Origin: a virus
DNA length: 40,731 nucleotides
IMG/VR virus record: IMGVR_UViG_3300043395_002180
Coordinates: 1 to 40,731 of that record
Direction: 5' to 3' (one strand)
Both the position numbers and the translations under genes were made by a program. The notes under the pieces were generated by a model. The model did no database searches. It was not told the origin of the DNA and was given only the letters and a program-made list of their open reading frames with translations. How positions within the stretch are numbered: the stretch's first letter is position 1; the number at the start of each line of letters is the position of its first letter. Positions 26,423-33,179 of the stretch are shown here, one piece after another.

Positions 26423-27114
26423 TAATCTACTGGTGGTTTTACTAAATCGTAGTTTTTATCTTTTAATTTATCCCAAGCCTCATTTCTCCATTTTATTGCT
26501 TGTTCTACCTCACCTTCATAAAATGTAATATCCGAAAGTATTTCTGCTTTAAGTTCATTTACATCTTTCTCTAATACCCATTTTTCAATTTTACCATCCT
26601 CATGTACAAATTCATACTCTTGCTTTGCATCTTTATATGCTTGATGTAATTGTTCTAATATATCTTTACCTCTTGATATAATATTATTTAACATTTTATA
26701 ATGCTCATATTGTTCCCACAATCCATCTATTTTTATAATAGTTTCTCTCTTACCTAAACAAGTTGCACAATATCCTGTCTTAGAAATAAGTTTTTTATCT
26801 GCTCTACTTAATTTAATTGTATTACAATTTTCAGATTTACAGGTGTTTAATTTAGATAGGTAATCTCTAACATCTGACATTGTTTCTGATAATTCATTTA
26901 TTCTTACCTTTCCATATTCTTTTTGTTCCCAAGTTTTACCTTCAGAATCAGTCCAAGTTTCACCAACTTCTCTTTTACGATTTTTTTCAGAAGATGCATC
27001 TGCATTTGCAAATGATATTGAAGTTTCTTTTTCGTAGTCCCCACCTGTTAATACCATATTTACCAGCTTTCGGCGGGTGGGATGCATAAATTTTTTCTGA
27101 AATTCCTTTGACAT
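26422..27114 (-). CDS. Zinc-finger coiled-coil protein, possible small terminase
   Basis: The 230-residue protein precedes the large terminase with a TAATG junction, the position of gp16 in T4. Residues 9-25 (FMHPTRRKLVNMVLTGG) resemble the start of some phage terminase-linked proteins. Four cysteines at 92, 97, 116 and 119 (CKSENC and CATC) form a likely zinc ribbon, and residues 135-215 are long charged helices that could oligomerise. Small terminases are often helical ring proteins, but T4 gp16 has no zinc ribbon. I therefore offer the small-terminase role only from position and helices. An alternative is a packaging-linked regulatory or DNA-binding protein. Confidence 0.7.
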   Translation of the reverse strand: MSKEFQKKFMHPTRRKLVNMVLTGGDYEKETSISFANADASSEKNRKREVGETWTDSEGKTWEQKEYGKVRINELSETMSDVRDYLSKLNTCKSENCNTIKLSRADKKLISKTGYCATCLGKRETIIKIDGLWEQYEHYKMLNNIISRGKDILEQLHQAYKDAKQEYEFVHEDGKIEKWVLEKDVNELKAEILSDITFYEGEVEQAIKWRNEAWDKLKDKNYDLVKPPVD

Positions 27115-27137
27115 ATTAATTAAGATATATTTGTATA

Positions 27138-27146
27138 TATAAGTAT
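27138..27146 (-). promoter_or_regulatory. Putative late promoter motif for terminase unit
   Basis: The minus strand reads ATACTTATA, 23 bases before the ATG at 27114, in a 52-base gap. It is the same variant as the copy before the homing endonuclease. Confidence 0.5.
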
Positions 27147-27166
27147 ATCAGAATTAAATAAAACGA

Positions 27167-30100
27167 TTACTTTTCAAAGAAGATACCCAATATTTGATTT
27201 AGGGGTGCAAATGCTCCAGTCAATTTATAGGTATTTCCCCCATAAATGAAAACTATACCTTCATTTGGAACAATTTTTTCAAATCCACCCAAAGCGTTTA
27301 ATCTTTGTAATTCCAATTTAAGTTTTTGAATTTTCTTTGGGTCACCACTTGCTTTAACCTGTTGTATGGTTGATTCTAATCTAGAAACCATTTGTTTTTT
27401 AGCTGAATCAGGATTTGCTGTAAGTACTGAACTCATAAATGAAAGTACGTCTGCGCCCACACCTAAAAATATTTCTTCAAATCTCATTAGATTTTGCTTA
27501 GATATTTTTTGCTGGTCTTGCTTATCAGTTTGTTCAGCCCAAGCTCTTAATTTTGCGTCTTGAATTGTATTAATACGGAATGATTTATCACCAAAAGCCC
27601 ATCGCTTAACCAATCCTATTTTTTCTTGTGTATCTAATTTTTTTGCTTTCTTTTCTACAAAATCCGTCCACCAAGCCTGATGATAATCTGCAACTCCATC
27701 TGAATCGCTTAATCCAAATTCAGATTGTAATTTATTAATCATTGAAATATATTTTCCCTGCAATTTGGAAAGATGTTCTGATTTTGGTAGTTTTTGTATT
27801 GGTGGTCCTTGGATTGTATATTTAGATTGAACATGTGCATTTACTTGCTTAATCATACCAGCCAATACTTTAGCAGCCTGTTGATTTTCTCCAATTATAT
27901 TTCCTTCTTTATCATATTCAAACGTACCATGGAATACTAATAATGGTTGTCCGTAAGGAATTACATTTACCGATGTTGGATATATTACTTCCAAATTCAT
28001 AAAACAACTTCCACCTTTGAATATCATTTTACGTTGTGGTTCTGATAATTGAGATATCGCCATAGAAAGGTCTTTCATAGCAAAATTGTATGCATCGGTT
28101 AATCCACCTCTGCCTGCAAACTTATCCGCTACTTGTCCTATTGTCATAGCTCCTTCACCTTTGTTTTTTAAATGCGATTTGTTACGAGCAGCAACTAATC
28201 TACCATTTACCCAACTAACTGCCAATGCCTGCCCATCTGTCTTCTCTCTTGCTAATTCTAAATCACCATTGAGAGCTCTTACTACTATTTGTTTAAGGTC
28301 ACCAAATGTTAAACCCATCTCAATATCAAATGGGTGGGCCATATGTCCATATGCACCACCTTCTAAAATTAATTCTTCTTTTAAAAAATCAGCTGGTGCT
28401 TTTAGTCCTAATTTAGCTATTCTACTATATTTTGATGTTTTGTCATCAGAATGATTATGTAATGGTAATGTTTGGTCTTTTGAACTTTTTATTTCTCTTT
28501 CTGCTGGACTATCATCAAATAACTCCCAGCCTTCCAATCCATCTAAATAATAATCTTGATTTTCAAAATCGTCCCAATCCGAATTCCAAATATAACCAGT
28601 TGTTGTATTACCATCATTATAAAATGCTCCATTTGCTGTTGTTTCGTTTATGTTTCTTTCATCAACAACCGCTAATCTAGTGTAGTAAGATGGGTGTTCG
28701 TATAAATGGTCTAATGCAATTTCTTTTGCTATATTAGAATCTTTTGTATGTTCTCTTTCTATTGCATACCCTTTAATAAATTCGTTTTTGATTGTTTGTA
28801 CATCTACGTTGTGATGTTTTGCAATATCTTTAAGAGTCATTCCATCTGCTTTACCACCTTTAAGAACGTTATCTTCTTTTACTGGTTCATATCCTTTATT
28901 TTGTTTATCTTTTGTATTTGTTTGATGTCCTACTTCTTTTTCTCTATCATCATCAAAATCAATTGTATCTAATTCAGCAGAATGGCCATAATCAGGAGCA
29001 TAAGTTGATGTTTTATGATGATGGTTAAATCTATCGTCTGCACCACCTTTTTTTACGGGTTTGTGATTTTTTGTATTTATAACTTCTTTTACCTTAGTGT
29101 ATTCTTCACTACCATCTTTATCCAACTTAGATTTTAATTTCTTAACATCCTTTGGATTTGGTGCACCATTAATATATCCACCAGCTAAACTTAAACCAAC
29201 ACCAGCTCCGCCAGGCAATCCCATCTCATCTAATAATGATTGTTCCATTTCATCAATAATTTCATTAATATCTTCTTTTGAAATTATTTGTGGTTTTTGA
29301 TTTTTAGGTAATTCCCAAAATCTTTTTGGTTTTTCCAAAGGAACTTCTCTATTAACTTCTTGCCAATTTTCCACAGTGTGAGGGTCATCCGCTGGATTAA
29401 GAGTACTCTGAACAACATTTTGTACTTTATAAATAGCTTTTCTAAATTGGGATTCTTTATCTTTAGTTTTACCTCTACCCCTCATTGCATCTGCAGTAGG
29501 TTCTTCTAACTGAACATATCCACCTTGTTTATACCAATTTTCAGGCTTAGCTTTATTTAATATTCTTTTTTGACCATCAGCTACAAATGACATATCAGGT
29601 TCATCTCCTGCTGTAAATCCACCACTTCCGCCTGTTGCTTCTTTTAAATTTTCTTTTTTAGGAATTCTAAATGTTACTACTTTCTTACCATTAATTGTTG
29701 GCATTCCCCACTCATCTTTACCTATGGATTTAACAATTACTTTTTTGTTCTTAAATTTACCCATAAGGATTTGGTCACCAACCTTTACATTTAATTTTAT
29801 TTCTTCGTTGATATATTCTTTAAGAGATTTAAGTTTGAGAGTTATTAATTTAAATATTTGGTCATCAAACTTAGGGTATGCTTTCATAAACCCTTTCTTT
29901 CTATCTTCAGTAGTTCCTGCACTTAACCAATAACGAACATCAGTACCACTAATAGCATTAGGTTGTGCAGGTGCTGCATACACATATCCTTTATCTAAAT
30001 ACCCTTGTTCTACTTTACCTTTATATGGAGTAAAATATTTGCCACTTAAACGAGAAGAATCTTTTTCACCTACTACAGTTATAAAACCAGTTGTATCTTC

Positions 30101-30415
30101 ATCAAATTTATTTAGAATTTCTTCAGGAGCATAAGGATTACGAATATTGACAATTTTGTTTGATGGTACACCAAACATCTTCATCATTATTGCTTTCTTT
30201 TCCTTAAAATTAAATGGAGATTTTTTTGAATCGGTTACATTTGAAGTTCCTATATATACGTTGTCCTTTCCGAACTTCTTAACCAAATGGTCATACGTTG
30301 CGTAGTGACCCTTATGAAATGGTTGAAAGCGGCCTGAATAGACAACAACCACTTTGTCTATCTTAGCCGCTTCTCCCAATATTGTTTCCACCAAAAATTT
30401 TGCTAATCCCTTCAT
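27167..30415 (-). CDS. Fusion of HxGH nucleotidyltransferase and ligase-like domain
   Basis: The 1082-residue protein has three recognisable parts. Residues 20-190 form an HxGH nucleotidyltransferase of the NMN adenylyltransferase/cytidylyltransferase fold: YSGRFQPFHKGH (26-37), KSPFNFKEKKAIM, and ISGTDVR near 154-160. Residues about 520-580 hold TLKDIAKHHNVDVQTIKNEF and AKEIALDHLYEHPSYYTRL, a small helical module I recall as DUF5661-like. Residues 700-1082 look like a covalent nucleotidyltransferase (ligase) core: motif I EKTDGQ (Lys725), motif III-like FMNLEVIYP (Glu809), motif IV-like NEGIVF (Glu1052) and motif V-like YKLTG (Lys1064). About 240 residues between the last two pairs are helical. 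The central linker is charged and low in complexity. Possible roles are RNA repair, NAD+ synthesis or nucleic-acid end joining. It is not a virion motif, yet it sits among head genes. Confidence 0.85.
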   Translation of the reverse strand: MKGLAKFLVETILGEAAKIDKVVVVYSGRFQPFHKGHYATYDHLVKKFGKDNVYIGTSNVTDSKKSPFNFKEKKAIMMKMFGVPSNKIVNIRNPYAPEEILNKFDEDTTGFITVVGEKDSSRLSGKYFTPYKGKVEQGYLDKGYVYAAPAQPNAISGTDVRYWLSAGTTEDRKKGFMKAYPKFDDQIFKLITLKLKSLKEYINEEIKLNVKVGDQILMGKFKNKKVIVKSIGKDEWGMPTINGKKVVTFRIPKKENLKEATGGSGGFTAGDEPDMSFVADGQKRILNKAKPENWYKQGGYVQLEEPTADAMRGRGKTKDKESQFRKAIYKVQNVVQSTLNPADDPHTVENWQEVNREVPLEKPKRFWELPKNQKPQIISKEDINEIIDEMEQSLLDEMGLPGGAGVGLSLAGGYINGAPNPKDVKKLKSKLDKDGSEEYTKVKEVINTKNHKPVKKGGADDRFNHHHKTSTYAPDYGHSAELDTIDFDDDREKEVGHQTNTKDKQNKGYEPVKEDNVLKGGKADGMTLKDIAKHHNVDVQTIKNEFIKGYAIEREHTKDSNIAKEIALDHLYEHPSYYTRLAVVDERNINETTANGAFYNDGNTTTGYIWNSDWDDFENQDYYLDGLEGWELFDDSPAEREIKSSKDQTLPLHNHSDDKTSKYSRIAKLGLKAPADFLKEELILEGGAYGHMAHPFDIEMGLTFGDLKQIVVRALNGDLELAREKTDGQALAVSWVNGRLVAARNKSHLKNKGEGAMTIGQVADKFAGRGGLTDAYNFAMKDLSMAISQLSEPQRKMIFKGGSCFMNLEVIYPTSVNVIPYGQPLLVFHGTFEYDKEGNIIGENQQAAKVLAGMIKQVNAHVQSKYTIQGPPIQKLPKSEHLSKLQGKYISMINKLQSEFGLSDSDGVADYHQAWWTDFVEKKAKKLDTQEKIGLVKRWAFGDKSFRINTIQDAKLRAWAEQTDKQDQQKISKQNLMRFEEIFLGVGADVLSFMSSVLTANPDSAKKQMVSRLESTIQQVKASGDPKKIQKLKLELQRLNALGGFEKIVPNEGIVFIYGGNTYKLTGAFAPLNQILGIFFEK

Positions 30416-30430
30416 ATAGTTTCTATACTA

Positions 30431-30439
30431 TATAAATAT
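30431..30439 (-). promoter_or_regulatory. Putative late promoter motif for fusion protein gene
   Basis: The minus strand reads ATATTTATA, 15 bases before the ATG at 30415, in a 30-base gap. Confidence 0.55.
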
Positions 30440-30445
30440 TTGGGA

Positions 30446-30856
30446 TTATTCTTTTACAACTTTCATACCAGTTGGACCTTCCTGCGCTGGTGATTGTTGT
30501 TGCTGTCTTTGCATTTCTGCTAATTGCTTTTTGGTAGGAGCCCCTGGTTGATATTGAAGTGTTCCGTTTTGAATATCCAATCTACATTGTGGATATTTCT
30601 CATCTAACCCATCAATAACATCTCTAAGTTGGATATTTAATACTTTAAATTCATCTTCACTTTTTTCTAAAAAGTCATCCATCCTTACCATTTCGTCTTG
30701 AATTTCTTTTCTACGAATGTAGATTTGTCCAAAATCTAAAATTAAACCTTGAATTTTTTGATTTAATTCAGTAATTGATTTTAGAGTATCCGCATCAATT
30801 TTTGCGGTTTCAATTGTAATTTGCTGTTGTTGAGGTATGTTATCTAACCCTGCCAT
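30446..30856 (-). CDS. Coiled-coil protein, paralogue of the gene at 35389
   Basis: The 136-residue protein has a Gln-rich N-terminus, a coiled coil over residues 15-90, and a short conserved tail GLDEKYPQCRLDIQNGTLQY followed by a Pro/Gln-rich end. The 85-residue protein encoded at 35389-35646 shares the layout: FGQ-x-x-x-R in place of LGQVEVR, then LENKYPNGEVSLQEGTVTF in place of the tail above. The pair therefore arose by duplication. The function is unknown; such small coiled coils are common in T4-like genomes of uncultured phages. It follows the sugar operon by 49 bases and has its own motif. Confidence 0.75.
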   Translation of the reverse strand: MAGLDNIPQQQQITIETAKIDADTLKSITELNQKIQGLILDFGQIYIRRKEIQDEMVRMDDFLEKSEDEFKVLNIQLRDVIDGLDEKYPQCRLDIQNGTLQYQPGAPTKKQLAEMQRQQQQSPAQEGPTGMKVVKE

Positions 30857-30881
30857 AAATTATTGTTTTTTTGTTTGTATA

Positions 30882-30890
30882 TATAACTAT
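30882..30890 (-). promoter_or_regulatory. Putative promoter motif for coiled-coil gene
   Basis: The minus strand reads ATAGTTATA, a one-base variant of the shared motif, 25 bases before the ATG at 30856. Confidence 0.4.
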
Positions 30891-30905
30891 ATTGTTTTTT
30901 AATTT

Positions 30906-31652
30906 TTAGGTTGTAAATACAGAAACTCCTTTTTTCTTTACAACTTCCCCTGCACAATGGTTTGCCCACTCAATGGATTCTTCCACATTTTGGCAATTTA
31001 AATATCTTGCAACAAACCCAGCCACAAATGTATCACCAGCCCCACTTACATCTGCATTTTCTATCTTTTTGGTTTTTATTACCTTTCCTTTATATGAAGC
31101 CCCATTACCATCTAATGTTATAATTATTTTATCTTCTAACCATTTGTTTTCCAAAATTATATCGTGATTATTCTGAGCTTCAAATCTATTAATTTTAATA
31201 AAAGTAACATCTTTACACCAATCACCTAAATGCTTTTTTGTATCCAAAATAACTAATTTGTGTAGTTTAGAAATTTGAGCTATATCATCTTCTGTAAGAA
31301 ATCCTTTACAATAATCTGATATTACAATTGCATCATATGATACAAAATCGGGTAAATCATATATATTAATTCTTTCTACCGAATCGTTCTCATCAACTCT
31401 TAAATACAATTCATTTGTTGTTTCATTTACATAACGAGTTTTTGTAATACTTCCGTTATCAGAAAATATATCCACATCAACAGCCATAGAAGATAAATTT
31501 AAAGCTGTGTTTTCTGCCATACCCCTACCATATATCTCTTGTGTTGGTTCAAATACAGGCCCATTTCCTTCTGGTGATTTTCTTTTAGATGTTCCATAAA
31601 TAAAAACATCTGTGCAGCTTTCTCCAATTACTAAAACTTTACATTTTTTCAT
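30906..31652 (-). CDS. Short heptose-7-phosphate kinase-like protein (PfkB/HldE-N type)
   Basis: The 248-residue protein is a PfkB-family sugar kinase closest in layout to the N-terminal half of HldE (RfaE), which phosphorylates D-glycero-D-manno-heptose 7-phosphate at O1. Visible are VLVIGESCTDVFIYG (6-20), KSPEGNGPVFEP (25-36), SITKTRYV (68-75), ISDYCKGFL (111-119), and the anion-hole and catalytic motif DVSGAGDTF (201-209, Asp207). It is shorter than the usual roughly 315 residues: the segment that normally follows the early Gly-Gly-Ala-x-N-x-A motif, before ITKTR, is missing about 50-60 residues. I chose the ATG at 31652; a GTG one codon earlier is possible. It overlaps the nucleotidyltransferase gene by 14 bases, so both are co-translated. 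Activity is not proven. Confidence 0.85.
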   Translation of the reverse strand: MKKCKVLVIGESCTDVFIYGTSKRKSPEGNGPVFEPTQEIYGRGMAENTALNLSSMAVDVDIFSDNGSITKTRYVNETTNELYLRVDENDSVERINIYDLPDFVSYDAIVISDYCKGFLTEDDIAQISKLHKLVILDTKKHLGDWCKDVTFIKINRFEAQNNHDIILENKWLEDKIIITLDGNGASYKGKVIKTKKIENADVSGAGDTFVAGFVARYLNCQNVEESIEWANHCAGEVVKKKGVSVFTT

Positions 31653-32031
31653 CACCTAATATTTTTGTAGTACTTAAACCCTCTATCTTTTCAAAGAATT
31701 CTATTTTTGGAACATATTCTACTCCTATTATTTCGTGATATTTGTAATCATCTCCAATTACCATAATATCCGGCTCCCATTCTTTTATCCTTTCTATCAA
31801 CTCATCATCAGAACCAAAAGATACAACAGAATCAACACCATTAATAGCGGATACAAACTCCATACGATTATCCAACGTATTAAATGGTCTTCCCATTCCT
31901 TTTTTTGAACGAACTCTTTCATCCGTATCAATACCCACTCGTAAGATACCCAATGATGCAGCATGTAACATAAGTCTGATATGTCCAATATGTAAAACAT
32001 CAAAAGTTCCGTTTACCCAAATTTTTTTCAT
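31639..32031 (-). CDS. Heptose-1-phosphate adenylyltransferase (HldE-C/HldC type)
   Basis: The 130-residue protein is a single-domain cytidylyltransferase-fold enzyme of the HldE C-terminal (RfaE domain II) kind, which transfers AMP to D-glycero-beta-D-manno-heptose 1-phosphate to give ADP-heptose. It has GTFDVLHIGH (8-17) with the HxGH motif, RSKKGMGRPFN (41-51), RMEFVSAINGVDSVVSF (56-72), and GLSTTKI (118-124). Other cytidylyltransferases share this fold, such as the glycerol-3-phosphate type, so the substrate is inferred from the neighbouring kinase and heptosyltransferase. The ATG shares a base with the stop of the heptosyltransferase gene. Together with the kinase gene it is a split form of the bifunctional HldE. 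Confidence 0.9.
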   Translation of the reverse strand: MKKIWVNGTFDVLHIGHIRLMLHAASLGILRVGIDTDERVRSKKGMGRPFNTLDNRMEFVSAINGVDSVVSFGSDDELIERIKEWEPDIMVIGDDYKYHEIIGVEYVPKIEFFEKIEGLSTTKILGDEKM

Positions 32032-33179
32032 TATAGAAATTTCTCTAATTCTTTAATTACCATTTCAGAAGTAATTGATTTTGTACATTCAAATTGTCTT
32101 TCAGTTCCTTTATGGTCTGGGCACCAATTCCAATCACCAGGATCCAATCTCAATCGGTTAAAGCATCCTTCGCATTTTCCAATAGGTGCTCCGATACGAA
32201 TACAATCTTCCATCTCAGCCCATTTATATGAAAACCCACTAATTAATACCGTTGGAACATCTAATGCCCAACTTAACCAACTTAATCCACTACCAATACC
32301 AATAAATGCTTTTGATTTCTTCATTTCATCCATAACCAATTCAATAGGTCCTTCTGGATGTCTTACAATTCCAGATGGTAATTGATTACCCATATAATTT
32401 TCACCTTCTTTTGAAAGAAGTTTTACAACATATCCTTTTTGGTTTAACCAATTCACAACTTCTTGCCAACCGGTTGGATTATTCCAAAATTTAGATTGAG
32501 CTGTACCATGTATCCCTATACAAACTTGTTTATAGTTTGAATCTATTGAAATTTTTCTATGTTTTAATTTTGGTTTTATTTCTTTAAAATCCAATCCCAA
32601 TATATCCGAACACATTTTTTGCATTGTTTGCTTCTTTGGGTCTATTGGATTTTTGTAAATATTAATTGTACTATCTTCATTGTAAAATAACCCAATTGCA
32701 TACATAGCATATAAATTTTCTACCACTACGCCAGGGTTTACAAATTCAATATTTGGATATCTTTCTTCAAATAGTGAATTCATAAAAGTTGATACAACCA
32801 TTTTTGCATTGTGAATTTTTCCAAATTCTTCAACATATGGTAACCATGCCAAACTATCACCCAAAGCTTTTGAATCTAATGCAACATAAACTCTTTTATC
32901 TTTTGCATCAAATAAATGCTGATACCAAAGTTTTCCGTTTTCATATATTTCAATTTTCCAATCAACAAAATATTCTACATTACATCGTGTCCACATATTA
33001 TTACTAATTTCAGAACTGTACATTACAGATCCTGTTTTATTATTAATAAATTTTACTTGATACTTTGATGTTTTTGCTCCTTTAATTTCTACAGTTGCTC
33101 CTCTAACAAAATGTACAAATACTTTATTGTCAATATTTGCTTTATTGTTTAAATTTTTTATTAAATTATCGTATATCAT
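32031..33179 (-). CDS. TibC-like O-heptosyltransferase (GT9-related)
   Basis: The 382-residue protein matches the bacterial autotransporter heptosyltransferase (BAHT) type, of which TibC is best known. These move heptose from ADP-heptose to Ser residues of beta-helical adhesins. Visible features are VYVALDSKALGDSLAWLPYV (97-116), FMNSLFEERYPNIEFVNPG (132-150), the donor-site segment IGIHGTAQSKFW (221-232), GIGSGLSWLSWAL (294-306), and four cysteines at 336, 339, 353 and 365 as in the iron-binding finger of TibC. The start is the ATG at 33179 (TAATG with the previous gene); a TTG three codons earlier is less likely. It is a single complete domain. The acceptor is not encoded as an autotransporter, so a phage or host target must exist. 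Confidence 0.9.
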   Translation of the reverse strand: MIYDNLIKNLNNKANIDNKVFVHFVRGATVEIKGAKTSKYQVKFINNKTGSVMYSSEISNNMWTRCNVEYFVDWKIEIYENGKLWYQHLFDAKDKRVYVALDSKALGDSLAWLPYVEEFGKIHNAKMVVSTFMNSLFEERYPNIEFVNPGVVVENLYAMYAIGLFYNEDSTINIYKNPIDPKKQTMQKMCSDILGLDFKEIKPKLKHRKISIDSNYKQVCIGIHGTAQSKFWNNPTGWQEVVNWLNQKGYVVKLLSKEGENYMGNQLPSGIVRHPEGPIELVMDEMKKSKAFIGIGSGLSWLSWALDVPTVLISGFSYKWAEMEDCIRIGAPIGKCEGCFNRLRLDPGDWNWCPDHKGTERQFECTKSITSEMVIKELEKFL

